Below, piece after piece: positions 1 through 8,457 of a stretch of 60,245 nucleotides of DNA. The notes below the pieces were generated by a model, which had not been told where the DNA came from, ran no database searches, and saw only the letters and a program-made list of their open reading frames with translations. Every line of letters starts with the position of its first letter. Positions within the stretch are counted from its first letter, which is position 1. Origin of the DNA: Corynebacterium sp. p3-SID1241 (lineage in GTDB: Bacteria; Actinomycetota; Actinomycetes; Mycobacteriales; Mycobacteriaceae); the NCBI GenBank assembly GCA_025144025.1, contig JALXWS010000016.1, forward strand, positions 1 to 60,245. The letters are read 5' to 3'. Made by a program: the position numbers and the translations under genes.

Positions 1-525
1 GCGCGCGCCCGACTTCTTGCCAGCAGCCTGGCCTGGCTTTGGTGCGCCTTGACCGGGCTTGGGCGCAGCGGACTTAGCGCCCGGCTTCGGTGTCGGAGCA
101 CTGGGCTTTGGCGCCGCCGGCTTTGCACCGGGCTTAGCTGCGGCTTGACCTGGCTTTGGTGCGCCTTGGCCAGGCTTAGGCGCAGCAGACTTTCCTGCAC
201 CAGAAGTGGCCGCACCCGGCTTCGGGGTGGCTGACTTAGCGCCTGGTTTGGGCGCAGCGGACTTGGCGCCTGGTTTAGGTGCGCTAGCCTTTGCGGTGCT
301 CTTAGCAGCACCCTTGGCAGCTTTATTGTCCTGCTTCTTCTCGGCAGCATCATCGCCACCGGACTGTGCTTCATAATGAGCTCGCATCTTCTTGACCACC
401 GGTGGTTCGATGGTGGAAGAAGCAGTCTTTACAAACTCACCCTGTTCCTTCAGAGTGGCGAGCAGTTCCTTGCTGGTTACTCCGAGCTGTTTTGCCAGCT
501 CGTGAACACGTAGCTTTCCGGGCAC
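1..525 (-). CDS. infB: Translation initiation factor IF-2, N-terminal part (cut by window edge)
   Basis: IF-2 brings initiator tRNA to the 30S subunit in the cytoplasm. Only the first 175 residues are present; the GTPase core lies beyond position 1. The start is a GTG at 525-523 with an AGGAG ribosome site just upstream. Residues 1-50 ([16 protein letters not shown]...) form the IF2_N helical module common to bacterial IF-2. From about residue 80 on, the chain is a disordered linker of KPG-type repeats ([24 protein letters not shown]). Such Ala/Pro/Lys linkers are usual in actinobacterial IF-2. It is the last visible gene of the rimP-nusA-ylxR-infB operon, 106 bp after ylxR. Confidence 0.95.
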   Translation of the reverse strand, partial: MPGKLRVHELAKQLGVTSKELLATLKEQGEFVKTASSTIEPPVVKKMRAHYEAQSGGDDAAEKKQDNKAAKGAAKSTAKASAPKPGAKSAAPKPGAKSATPKPGAATSGAGKSAAPKPGQGAPKPGQAAAKPGAKPAAPKPSAPTPKPGAKSAAPKPGQGAPKPGQAAGKKSGAR

Positions 526-631
526 TTGTCTCCTCTTGGTATCGACTAGGAGCCAAGGCCGCGGAAACTGGCCTGACCCCTAGTTAGGTTTGTTGGACTT
601 TCATCGCTGATGCTTCATCGTTGTGCGCTCA

Positions 632-979
632 TCAGTGTTCGGTCTTCCTTTGTAACTCTGGTTCGTACGACTCTAACGCGGAACCTCCCGCATTCGGTAC
701 CTGTTCGCTGTGCGCATCCAAGTACCGACGTACCTGACCTGTGTCCACGGGTGCGGACGTGCGAAGCGCGCGCTTGAAGGCGCGTTTGCGCTCCGCCAGC
801 TCGAGTGCAGAAAGAGTGGGGATGATCCAGGCCCCACGGCCGAGAAGCCGGCGGTGCGGATCCGCCACCAGACGACGCCCCTGCGGATCAGTGCGGTCGA
901 TGACCACCCGAAGCAAGTCCGTGTCTGGCAGGCGGCGGCGAGTAGCGATACAGGTCCGGAGTCTTTGCCTCTCAGACAT
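632..979 (-). CDS. ylxR: YlxR-family (DUF448) RNA-binding protein
   Basis: Small basic protein of 115 residues, the usual YlxR size, encoded between nusA and infB as in most Gram-positive bacteria. The family signature is visible near the start: RLRTCIATRRRLP, followed by LLRVVID and the GRGAWI stretch. The family fold is a nucleic-acid-binding surface; its role in vivo is only partly known and is thought to touch transcription or RNase P activity. The ATG at 979 is chosen over a longer frame (to 1024) because TAAGGAG sits just before it and the family begins close to the RTC motif. Confidence 0.9.
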   Translation of the reverse strand: MSERQRLRTCIATRRRLPDTDLLRVVIDRTDPQGRRLVADPHRRLLGRGAWIIPTLSALELAERKRAFKRALRTSAPVDTGQVRRYLDAHSEQVPNAGGSALESYEPELQRKTEH

Positions 980-1064
980 CCAACTCCTTACTTTTTGCGT
1001 CGCCACTAAGCCCCCATTCTGCAACTGGGCCGTTTACTAGCCTACGCTACAAAAGCGCAGATCC

Positions 1065-2081
1065 TTAATTAGCGTCAGCGTCCGAATGAATATCGATCTT
1101 CCAGCCGGTCAAACGGGCAGCTAGGCGTGCATTTTGCCCCTCTTTGCCAATGGCTAGGGACAGCTGATAGTCCGGTACTACCACGCGAGCAACTTGCGCC
1201 TCATTGTCCACCACGGTGACCTTAACCACCTTCGAGGGAGCCAAGGCATTGCCCACGTAAACCGTGGGATCCTCGCTGTAGTCAATGATGTCGATCTTTT
1301 CGCCACCGAGCTGGCGCATGATGTTATTGACGCGCTGACCGCGCGGGCCGATGCAGGCACCCTTAGCGTTCAAGCCCTTGGCATGCCCGATGACGGCCAC
1401 CTTGGAGCGGTGGCCCGCCTCACGGGCGATGGCAATCATTTCTACGGTGCCATCGGCCACCTCTGGAACTTCGAGTTCAAAGAGACCACGGACCAATTCT
1501 GGGTGGGTACGCGAAAGGTTAATCTGCACCTGAGCGCCGTTGCGGTTTACGCCTACAACATAGGCCTTAATACGGTCACCGTGCTCGAGCTTTTCCCCCG
1601 GAATCTGCTCGGCCGGCAGCAAAATGCCGTCCTGGGATTCCAACTCAGATCCTAGCTGGACCACGACAATGCCGCGGGCATTAGCGCGCGCATCGCGCTG
1701 GACAATGCCGCTGACCACGCGGCCGGAAAGTTCCGAGTAGGAATCATAGGTGCGCTCCGCCTCGGCCTCGCGCAGCTTGCGAAGGATAGCCTCGCGCACT
1801 GCCGGTGCACCTACACGTCCAAAGTTTTCCGGGGTGTCATCGTATTCGGTAGTTACTTCCCCAGTTTCTGGGTCACGCTCCGAGACAATGACGCTGACTG
1901 CACCGGTAGTGGCATCGATATCGACGCGGGACTTGGCGCCTTCTACCTTGCCGCCAGCATTGGACTCGCGGTAGTCAAGGTAGGAATACAACAAGGCACC
2001 CGCAATCGCTTCCAGAAGGTCCTTTACAGGGACATTGCGCTCGGATTCGATTGTACGAAGTGCCTCAAGATCAATATTCAC
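1065..2081 (-). CDS. nusA: Transcription termination/antitermination factor NusA
   Basis: NusA binds RNA polymerase and nascent RNA and modulates pausing, termination and antitermination. The 338 residues match the short actinobacterial form without C-terminal AR repeats. In order: an N-terminal polymerase-binding domain (1-~105), an S1 domain (~110-180, SGRVVSGIVQRDARANARGIVVV), KH1 with GPRGQRV and KH2 with IGKEGQNARLAARLTGWKIDI near the C-terminus. The start is GTG at 2081 behind GAGAGGA. It follows rimP by 23 bp and precedes ylxR and infB, the canonical operon. Confidence 0.97.
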   Translation of the reverse strand: MNIDLEALRTIESERNVPVKDLLEAIAGALLYSYLDYRESNAGGKVEGAKSRVDIDATTGAVSVIVSERDPETGEVTTEYDDTPENFGRVGAPAVREAILRKLREAEAERTYDSYSELSGRVVSGIVQRDARANARGIVVVQLGSELESQDGILLPAEQIPGEKLEHGDRIKAYVVGVNRNGAQVQINLSRTHPELVRGLFELEVPEVADGTVEMIAIAREAGHRSKVAVIGHAKGLNAKGACIGPRGQRVNNIMRQLGGEKIDIIDYSEDPTVYVGNALAPSKVVKVTVVDNEAQVARVVVPDYQLSLAIGKEGQNARLAARLTGWKIDIHSDADAN

Positions 2082-2104
2082 TTGTCATTCCTCTCGGTTG
2101 CCGG

Positions 2105-2644
2105 TTAATTTACGGCTTCTTCAAACGTCTTTTGCACTGCCACCAGCTCCTGATCGGACGGCTGTGCAAATTCAATTTCTACCACTGCGCGGGCAATGTT
2201 TTCCAATCGTTCGGCCCGCGTCTGCACGTCCTTTTTGCTTGCCGTGATAAGAATTACGGCATCGGCGGCGTCGTTAAGCGCGCCAATGCGCGCTGTCTGG
2301 GTTTTGCCATCGCCAAGATCGAAGGAAACCTTGCGCCCGCGGTTGCGGCGCCAGTGGCGCGGTGCAGTCAGCGGCAGATCCACACCGGGGGTGGAAACCT
2401 CCAGGGTGTATCCGGCACCAAAGTTGAGTTCCCCTTGCGCTTCCTTGTCATCAAAGAAGGCGGAAATCTCGTTGGATACTTCCTCCAGTACATCGGAGCT
2501 AGGACGTGTGTCCCCATCAATGCGAATGATCACCTGGGACCTCTTGCCCGCTTTGGTGGTTTTTATGTCTTCTACATCCAGCCCCATTTCAGCTACCTTT
2601 GGCTGCAGGAGTTTGGTCAATTGTTGTGCATCTGGGAAAGCCAT
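2105..2644 (-). CDS. rimP: Ribosome maturation factor RimP
   Basis: RimP helps assemble the 30S subunit. The protein has 179 residues and begins MAFPDAQQLTKLLQP. The family core is clear: GLDVEDIKTTKAGKRSQVIIRIDGD, then the TLEVSTPGVDLPL motif and a C-terminal SH3-like domain. The reading frame stays open upstream to 2830, but that extension would run through the divergent lipoprotein gene and has no family support. No Shine-Dalgarno is visible; a TAGGCT hexamer ends 7 nt before the ATG, so the mRNA is probably leaderless. It heads the nusA-ylxR-infB operon. Confidence 0.94.
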   Translation of the reverse strand: MAFPDAQQLTKLLQPKVAEMGLDVEDIKTTKAGKRSQVIIRIDGDTRPSSDVLEEVSNEISAFFDDKEAQGELNFGAGYTLEVSTPGVDLPLTAPRHWRRNRGRKVSFDLGDGKTQTARIGALNDAADAVILITASKKDVQTRAERLENIARAVVEIEFAQPSDQELVAVQKTFEEAVN

Positions 2645-2651
2645 GCCCACT

Positions 2652-2657
2652 AGCCTA
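2652..2657 (-). promoter_or_regulatory. Leaderless-type -10 element of rimP
   Basis: The hexamer TAGGCT on the minus strand ends 7 nt before the rimP ATG at 2644, so transcription would begin at the start codon. No clear -35 is visible. Confidence 0.6.
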
Positions 2658-2669
2658 CGTGCTACGAGG

Positions 2670-2675
2670 TACAGT
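2670..2675 (+). promoter_or_regulatory. Leaderless-type -10 element of the DUF4439 lipoprotein gene
   Basis: TACAGT ends 7 nt before the GTG at 2683. It lies only 12 bp from the divergent rimP -10, so polymerases for the two genes would compete. Confidence 0.55.
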
Positions 2676-2682
2676 CTTTTGG

Positions 2683-3534
2683 GTGAACCGCCGACGCATT
2701 GCTTTGACCCTCGTAGCCTCAACCGCCACCCTGCCCGCTTTAGCGGGGTGCCAAGCGGTCGATTCCGTCGTCGACTATTTCGGCCCACGGCCGGAAAACA
2801 GACTGTTGGCGCTTGCCGACGCCGCCGCAACCGACGCCCTTACTCTAAGCGGCGTCGACGACCATGCCGCCGACCTGCGCAACTCACAAGCCGATGCGCT
2901 TTATGCCGAAATTGCGCGCCTGTGCGGCACCAATGACGCCGGCAATGCCCCACGGTCCTGCGAGGTAGAGCGACCCACCAAAGCCAACCGCGCTGCGGAT
3001 TCTGGCGAAATCATGGAAAATGCCGCCTCCGCGACTACCGCAGCAGCCGATGAGGTCACCGTGGAGTCGCGCGCGCTGGTAACCGAACAAGCCATCGCGC
3101 TCAATGCTTGGCTTCCCGGCGATGCCCCCGATATCCCAGAGCTTTCTCAACCGGAGCAAAAGAGCGCAGCCGATCTGCTCAGCTGGGAGTATGAGCAGGC
3201 CTTCGGTCTGGATTTCGCACGAGCCTACGTAGGCCCCGAACACGAAGATAGTGTGGATCACCGCTTAGAGGTCCACCACCGCCGCATCGATGCCCTCCAG
3301 GAGTCATTGAGTCGGTATGGAAACCTGCCGCAACCCGAGCCGGCTTACTCCTCCGGTGACCAGGATCTCCCCCATGATTCCGCGTCTGCGCTGGGCTTTA
3401 TAGGCGACCTTGCCGAGCAGGACGGCCGCAAGTGGTACGCTGCCGCTTCGCAGGCTGCGCAAGAAGAAACACCGGATCAAGAATGGGTTACGTGGCTCAT
3501 CGGCATCGCGGCCGAGTCGCACGGAATGCGATAA
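2683..3534 (+). CDS. Lipoprotein with DUF4439 ferritin-like domain
   Basis: A 283-residue predicted lipoprotein. The N-terminus has basic residues (NRRR), a hydrophobic stretch and a lipobox ending LAGC with the lipidated Cys at about residue 23, so it should be anchored on the outside of the membrane. The C-terminal third (DLLSWEYEQAFGLDFARAYV...HHRRIDALQESL) resembles DUF4439, a four-helix ferritin-like domain found in actinobacteria in this same place divergent from rimP. Function is unknown. The GTG start at 2683 is preferred because upstream residues lack a signal peptide and a -10 hexamer lies 7 nt before the GTG. Confidence 0.8.
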   Translation: MNRRRIALTLVASTATLPALAGCQAVDSVVDYFGPRPENRLLALADAAATDALTLSGVDDHAADLRNSQADALYAEIARLCGTNDAGNAPRSCEVERPTKANRAADSGEIMENAASATTAAADEVTVESRALVTEQAIALNAWLPGDAPDIPELSQPEQKSAADLLSWEYEQAFGLDFARAYVGPEHEDSVDHRLEVHHRRIDALQESLSRYGNLPQPEPAYSSGDQDLPHDSASALGFIGDLAEQDGRKWYAAASQAAQEETPDQEWVTWLIGIAAESHGMR

Positions 3535-3606
3535 GACAGGCTGACCGCCTATAAATCCCCTGAACACTAATCAGCGAAATTGCAGCGACCTTTACGGCAT
3601 AATGCA

Positions 3607-3636
3607 TTGCTTTCGCTCCGCAAGCGTGCGTAGGTT
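3607..3636 (+). promoter_or_regulatory. Candidate promoter of the rpf-like gene
   Basis: TTGCTT (3607-3612) and TAGGTT (3631-3636) are 18 bp apart, placing the start of transcription near 3643-3645 and leaving a leader of about 60 nt. Confidence 0.4.
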
Positions 3637-3647
3637 GGTGCACCATG

Positions 3648-3671
3648 AGCTTGCAGGAGATACCGCAAGCT
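3648..3671 (+). other. Hairpin in the leader of the rpf-like gene
   Basis: AGCTTGC (3648-3654) pairs perfectly with GCAAGCT (3665-3671) around a 10-nt loop that contains AGGAGA. It lies 32 nt before the rpf start codon, inside a short overlapping upstream reading frame. Function unknown. Confidence 0.4.
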
Positions 3672-3673
3672 AA

Positions 3674-4033
<360 letters not shown>

Positions 4034-4056
4034 TCTCTACCTCCGACGCGCTACAT

Positions 4057-4117
4057 AAAGCCGGCCTCCTCCCTCACTCCGCGGGATTGCCGCGGAACTG
4101 GGAAGAGGCCGGCTTTT
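4057..4117 (+). terminator. Rho-independent terminator of the rpf-like gene
   Basis: AAAGCCGGCCTC (4057-4068) pairs with GAGGCCGGCTTT (4105-4116) followed by Ts. A second stem, TCCGCGG/CCGCGGA (4078-4096), is nested inside. Confidence 0.85.
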
Positions 4118-4159
4118 GTGCTGGACTTGGCTAGCTAGGACGCAGCCGTCTGGATAACC

Positions 4160-4531
4160 TTAGGCCTCGTGCTTAGCGATATTCCAGGCGTACAGCATGA
4201 GTAGCACCTGCAGCGGCTGGCGAATAATGTGATAGAGCTTCTTTGGCCACCCGGACTTGCGCTCGATCCACGCGTGGTACATATTGGCCGGCCACACCGC
4301 AGCAAAGAGGGCCAGCGCAGAAGCACCGCCGAACCCTCGGGTGGCGCGGCGGCGCAGCAATGCACCCGTCACTATCTCCCAAAGACCAGAAGCAAAGTTA
4401 TAAAAGCGCGCGGAACCAGGAAGTTGCGGCGGGACGATGGATTCGAAAGTCTTCGCCTTCACGAAGTGCAGTACACCCATTGTGGATAGAACCGCGGAAA
4501 GCCCATTTTTCTGAAGATTCATGCCTTCCAC
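4160..4531 (-). CDS. DoxX-like small membrane protein
   Basis: A 123-residue integral membrane protein with about four hydrophobic segments (TMGVLHFV, FYNFASGLWEIVTGALL, ASALALFAAVWPANMYHAW, PLQVLLMLYAWNI). The GVLHF...SGLWEI...P.NMYHA pattern resembles DoxX-like proteins of unclear function. The frame starts at a GTG at 4531 and has an internal ATG at 4522; the choice is open because neither has a strong ribosome site. It lies 31 bp after proS on the same strand and may be cotranscribed with it. No specific function can be assigned. Confidence 0.65.
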   Translation of the reverse strand: MEGMNLQKNGLSAVLSTMGVLHFVKAKTFESIVPPQLPGSARFYNFASGLWEIVTGALLRRRATRGFGGASALALFAAVWPANMYHAWIERKSGWPKKLYHIIRQPLQVLLMLYAWNIAKHEA

Positions 4532-4562
4532 GCTACCCCGCCGCGCAGCCTTGCGTGCCCCT

Positions 4563-6332
4563 CTACCCGCGCACGAGCTCCAGGATCTTATTCACAATCT
4601 CCTCGGCTGGAACCTCAAGGGTCTCGCCGCCACGGATGCGCAGCTCAATTTTTCCTTCCTTGAAGGCACGGCCCAGAATTGCCACGAACGGCATGCCGAG
4701 CAGCTCTGCATCCTTGAACTTCACACCTGGCGAGACCTTTGGGCGGTCGTCAAATAGCACCTCAAGGCCCTTAGCAGATAGCTCTTCTACCAGCTTGTCG
4801 CCGGCCTCCATGGCTGCCGCATCCTTATTCGCCACGGCTACGTGTACCTGGTACGGCGCAACAGCTACCGGCCAGTTGAGGCCCTTGTCATCGTGGCGCT
4901 GCTCCGCTAGGACGGCCAGCATGCGAGTAATGCCAATGCCATAGGAGCCCATGGTAGGAACCGCCCGCTTGCCATTTTCATCCAAGATTTGCACGTCGAA
5001 GGCCTCGGTGTACTTGCGCCCCAGCTGGAAGATGTGGCCAAGTTCGATGCCACGCTCCAGGGTTAAAGTGCCCTGGTTATCTGGGGCAAGGTCGCCTTCC
5101 TTGACTTCTGCGGCCTCAATGAACTCATCCACGGTGAAATCGCGGCCGGCCACGCAGCTAACCACGTGTCGCTCGCTCGCGTCAGCGCCGGTGATCCACG
5201 CTGTACCCTTGACCACGCGCGGATCGGCCATGACTTTGATGTCATTGTCATTTAGCGCACGCGGGCCAACATAGCCTTTGACTAGGAAATCATTGTCCGC
5301 GAAGTCCTTATCCCCTGCCAGTTCAAATTCCACCGGCTCGAGTGCGGCTTCAAGTCGCTTTTCATCCAGCTCGCGATCACCAGGGATGAGCACGGCGGCC
5401 AACTCGGTCTCACGCTCCTCGCTCTCAGCGGCCGGGTGGAATAGCTTCACCATCATGCATTTGAGGGTGTCTGCGGCGGTGACCTCGCGGCCGTCGACGG
5501 TAATGCCCGCACTCTGGGCCCATTCGACAAGAGCCTCAATGGTCTCTGTACCTGGGCAGTCGTACTCCTGAGCCTCCGGCTGGCCCTCGATGTCCTTCTC
5601 CGCCGGTGCTGGGGTCACCACGGCCTCGACATTGGCCGCATAGTCGCCCTCGGTGGAGCGCACAAAAGTATCCTCGCCCACCTCAGAGACGGCGAGGAAT
5701 TCTTCGGAGGCAGAACCGCCCATCGCGCCAGAGGTGGCCTTACAGATGGCGTAATCAATCTCTAGGCGGTTGAAGATATTCTGATACGCCTTGCGGTGGC
5801 GGCCGTAGGACTCGTCCAAGCCCTCATCGGCCATGTCGAAGGAATAGGAATCTTTCATGGTGAACTCACGGCCGCGCAGCACACCAGCGCGGGGGCGCTC
5901 CTCGTCGCGGTACTTGGTCTGAATCTGGTACAGCGTAACCGGGAAATCCTTATAAGAGGAGTACATATCCTTGACCGCGTTGGCGAACATTTCCTCGTGG
6001 GTAGGGCCAAGCAGCATATCTGCGTTCTTGCGGTCTTTCAGGCGGAAGAGGTTATCGCCGTATTCAACCCAACGGTTGGTTTTCTCATAAGGCTCGCGCG
6101 GCAGCAAGGCGGGAAACAGCATTTCTTGGCCGCCAATGGCATCCATTTCCTGACGGACTACGTCTTCAATCTTGCGCAGGGTACGCAGGCCCAACGGCAG
6201 CCAGGTATAAACGCCCGGCGCGACACGGCGTACATATCCGGCGCGCACCAGCAGCTTGTGGCTAGGGACCTCGGCATCGGCGGGGTCCTCACGAAGGGTA
6301 CGGAGAAATAGTTCAGAAAGGCGGGTAATCAT
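4563..6332 (-). CDS. proS: Prolyl-tRNA synthetase
   Basis: Charges tRNA-Pro in the cytoplasm. The 589 residues fit the bacterial type with an internal editing domain. Class II motif 1 is near [12 protein letters not shown]; motif 2 is seen as [19 protein letters not shown]; motif 3 as [14 protein letters not shown]. The YbaK-like insertion spans roughly 225-400, and the anticodon-binding domain is at the C-terminus ([14 protein letters not shown]...). The ATG at 6332 is chosen: a TATATT hexamer ends 7 nt before it, indicating leaderless transcription. A GTG two codons upstream would lie inside the promoter spacer. Confidence 0.97.
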   Translation of the reverse strand: MITRLSELFLRTLREDPADAEVPSHKLLVRAGYVRRVAPGVYTWLPLGLRTLRKIEDVVRQEMDAIGGQEMLFPALLPREPYEKTNRWVEYGDNLFRLKDRKNADMLLGPTHEEMFANAVKDMYSSYKDFPVTLYQIQTKYRDEERPRAGVLRGREFTMKDSYSFDMADEGLDESYGRHRKAYQNIFNRLEIDYAICKATSGAMGGSASEEFLAVSEVGEDTFVRSTEGDYAANVEAVVTPAPAEKDIEGQPEAQEYDCPGTETIEALVEWAQSAGITVDGREVTAADTLKCMMVKLFHPAAESEERETELAAVLIPGDRELDEKRLEAALEPVEFELAGDKDFADNDFLVKGYVGPRALNDNDIKVMADPRVVKGTAWITGADASERHVVSCVAGRDFTVDEFIEAAEVKEGDLAPDNQGTLTLERGIELGHIFQLGRKYTEAFDVQILDENGKRAVPTMGSYGIGITRMLAVLAEQRHDDKGLNWPVAVAPYQVHVAVANKDAAAMEAGDKLVEELSAKGLEVLFDDRPKVSPGVKFKDAELLGMPFVAILGRAFKEGKIELRIRGGETLEVPAEEIVNKILELVRG

Positions 6333-6339
6333 GCACAAA

Positions 6340-6345
6340 AATATA
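6340..6345 (-). promoter_or_regulatory. Leaderless-type -10 element of proS
   Basis: Minus-strand TATATT followed by a 7-nt spacer and the ATG of proS at 6332. Confidence 0.65.
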
Positions 6346-6351
6346 CCCCGC

Positions 6352-6357
6352 TACCCT
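6352..6357 (+). promoter_or_regulatory. Leaderless-type -10 element of yaaA
   Basis: TACCCT ends 6 nt before the yaaA ATG at 6364. Only 6 bp separate it from the divergent proS -10. Confidence 0.55.
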
Positions 6358-6363
6358 GTATAT

Positions 6364-7086
6364 ATGCTCATTATCCTCCCTCCTTCAGAAACTAAGGCTC
6401 ACGGCGGTACGGGACAACCCCTTGACTTTAGCCAGCTGTCCTTTCCGGTATTGAACGATGCCCGGCGCGAAATTGCAGCTGAGCTGCAGTCTCTTCCGGT
6501 AGATGAAGCAATGGAGGTGCTAAAGCTTTCGGAAAAGCTGCGCGGTGAGGCTGAGTCTAATCAGGGACTCTTTACCACCCCCACCATGCCGGCCGTGTTG
6601 CGATATACCGGAGTGCTATTTGATGCCTTGGATGCTCCTAGCCTTCCCACGTGGGATCGCCTTTCTATTGGCGACGCCCTCTTTGGCGTCCTCCGCGCCA
6701 GCGACCCTATCCCCCATTACCGGCTCTCGGGTGGCACAAAACTGGGTGGACGGACCCTGAAGTCGCGCTGGAAAAAACAAATTACACAAGCCTTGGAGAA
6801 GGTAGACGAGCTTATTGTCGATCTTCGCTCGGGTACATACCAGCAATTGGGCCGGGTAAAGGATGCGGTAACGGTACGGGTGGAAAGCGTGCAAGAAGAT
6901 GGATCACGCAAGGTGGTCAGCCACTTCAATAAGCACTACAAGGGCCTTTTAGCCCGCAAGTTAGCGCTCTCGCCTGCTGACGCCTATAGCGCCGCCGACG
7001 TTGCCGCCATCGCGCGCGCCGCGGGTATGACCATTGAAGAACCGGGTCCTGGGTCGAGGGAACTCACGCTCGTCGTCAAGCGCTAA
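6364..7086 (+). CDS. yaaA: YaaA-family (DUF328) peroxide stress protein
   Basis: The 240 residues start MLIILPPSETKAHGG, the hallmark N-terminus of the YaaA/UPF0246 family. The YTGVLFDALD motif and the basic C-terminal region (SHFNKHYKGLLARKL) are also present. In E. coli YaaA lowers free iron during hydrogen peroxide stress; a DNA-binding fold has been described for the family. The frame runs upstream to 6256 but this would include proS coding sequence, and family alignment plus the -10 element fix the start at 6364. It is divergent from proS, sharing a 31-bp gap. Confidence 0.9.
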   Translation: MLIILPPSETKAHGGTGQPLDFSQLSFPVLNDARREIAAELQSLPVDEAMEVLKLSEKLRGEAESNQGLFTTPTMPAVLRYTGVLFDALDAPSLPTWDRLSIGDALFGVLRASDPIPHYRLSGGTKLGGRTLKSRWKKQITQALEKVDELIVDLRSGTYQQLGRVKDAVTVRVESVQEDGSRKVVSHFNKHYKGLLARKLALSPADAYSAADVAAIARAAGMTIEEPGPGSRELTLVVKR

Positions 7087-7122
7087 GCCAATCGCGATCT
7101 GCTCAGCTCGGTCTGCTTAGCG
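7081..7122. other. Inverted repeat spanning the two stop codons of yaaA and the DUF4921 gene
   Basis: CGCTAAGC (7081-7088) and GCTTAGCG (7115-7122) are perfect inverted copies; each contains the stop codon of one convergent gene. There is no T tract, so a terminator role is uncertain. Confidence 0.4.
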
Positions 7123-8430
7123 CAGCTGCGGGTTATAAAGAAGGCTATTGCGTTGCAATGAGCACTCTGTCGCTACGCGAATTGAGCTGGCAACGTGCCC
7201 GGATTCGCGCAAGGGATAAAGCTGGCCTACTAACCTATCGCGCAGATCCCATGGCGAGATCGTGTTGAGGTAAATTTTGGTGCCTCCTTCGAACCCGGCA
7301 AGGGTAGAAATGCGTAGCTTAATGAGGATGCGCCATGGTTGGGCAACGTCTACATCGGCAGGCTTGTGGTGCCACTCCTCATTACAGGGCACCTCGCGGC
7401 CCACTGCAGCGTGGGCGGCGTGGACTAGGTCGCTCATGGCGCGAATTTCTTCTTCCGACTGCCGCCACGGCTCGCAGGTCGCGGACTTGGAGTAGATCTC
7501 CACTGTGGGATAGCGGTGGCCAAAGCCGGCGAAGAGGACGGCGTGATCGTTTTCCGCAATGACAAGGTTACGGCTAGCGGCATAGTTCACCGCCCACTCG
7601 TTGTACATGTTCATATTGCTGCGCAGCATCTGTACCTCTCGGTGGGAGGCCATCCCGCGATCATCGATGGCAACGAGCTGCTTGTGCAGGTGCTCAAAGG
7701 AGGCGCCGGCTGGCTGCAGCCAGTTTTGGAAGGCCACCACGTACGGGGCGTAGCGGTTGCGATTGTAGAGGTCCCGCATGGCATCGATAGTCAGCTGCAT
7801 AAAGAGCAGGTGTTCTTCGGCGCTTAGAGTGCCCGAAGATACCAAATGCGAATCATCCTGTGCGCCGCGCTCAAAATGGCGGCCAGCCACGATGACGTCG
7901 TGACCGCCCGCGAAGAAGCCTGCCGCCTGCTCTTCAAGATCTCCCTCACTGGCTTCAGGTAGGTGCGCCGCCTTCCGCTTCGTGCGCACGATCTTGAGCA
8001 CGTGCTCTCGGCCGGCAGGATCGGCAAGGTAGTTTTCCATGCGCTGGCGGGTCTCGACATCCATTTCGAAGCCGTAGTTAGCGCGCCAATAGTCATAGGA
8101 GACGATTTCAAACAGATTGGGGATGCGGCGAAAGGCCGGCACAGTGTGGCCGTATTCGCTCAAGGGCAATCCACGGACAATCCCGCCGGAAGGCAGAATA
8201 CGAGCCTTTTCCGGCGGGGTATCAGTCATGCGCCCAGAGCAAAACGCGCAGCGGTGGGTGAAGTCTTCTTCGTGCAAGGGCTGCGGGTTAACCACTGGCG
8301 TGGACAGAGGGCGGTTGCCGCGGCCTGGCACGGTCCATACCTCGGTTCCAGAGAAGGGGTTGACCTGTTTGACCGTGCCATCCCGCATGGTCTGGATGGG
8401 TTCTATGCGGGCAAAAAGTGCATCACTCAT
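7117..8430 (-). CDS. DUF4921 protein, galactose-1-phosphate uridylyltransferase/HIT-like
   Basis: A 437-residue cytosolic protein resembling DUF4921, an actinobacterial family related in fold to GalT/HIT nucleotide transferases. Supporting motifs are a CxxC pair (CAFCSGRM, near residue 62), as in zinc-binding GalT proteins, and GASFEHLHKQLVAI, which matches the HxH-type active-site region. No substrate can be named. The ATG at 8430 is preceded by TACGCT with a 7-nt gap, a leaderless arrangement; two upstream codons in the frame are not needed. It is convergent with yaaA, and the abc permease stop lies 27 bp upstream. Confidence 0.8.
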   Translation of the reverse strand: MSDALFARIEPIQTMRDGTVKQVNPFSGTEVWTVPGRGNRPLSTPVVNPQPLHEEDFTHRCAFCSGRMTDTPPEKARILPSGGIVRGLPLSEYGHTVPAFRRIPNLFEIVSYDYWRANYGFEMDVETRQRMENYLADPAGREHVLKIVRTKRKAAHLPEASEGDLEEQAAGFFAGGHDVIVAGRHFERGAQDDSHLVSSGTLSAEEHLLFMQLTIDAMRDLYNRNRYAPYVVAFQNWLQPAGASFEHLHKQLVAIDDRGMASHREVQMLRSNMNMYNEWAVNYAASRNLVIAENDHAVLFAGFGHRYPTVEIYSKSATCEPWRQSEEEIRAMSDLVHAAHAAVGREVPCNEEWHHKPADVDVAQPWRILIKLRISTLAGFEGGTKIYLNTISPWDLRDRLVGQLYPLRESGHVASSIRVATECSLQRNSLLYNPQLR

Positions 8431-8437
8431 GCCCACC

Positions 8438-8443
8438 AGCGTA
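8438..8443 (-). promoter_or_regulatory. Leaderless-type -10 element of the DUF4921 gene
   Basis: Minus-strand TACGCT, 7-nt spacer GGTGGGC, then ATG at 8430. The spacer is nearly the same as that of rimP (AGTGGGC). Confidence 0.6.
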
Positions 8444-8457
8444 GTTATTTCTGGGTA

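Noticed and set aside
1..330. Tandem DNA repeats resembling a CRISPR or satellite array
   Set aside because: The repeats are in frame, encode the KPG linker of IF-2 and have no unique spacers.
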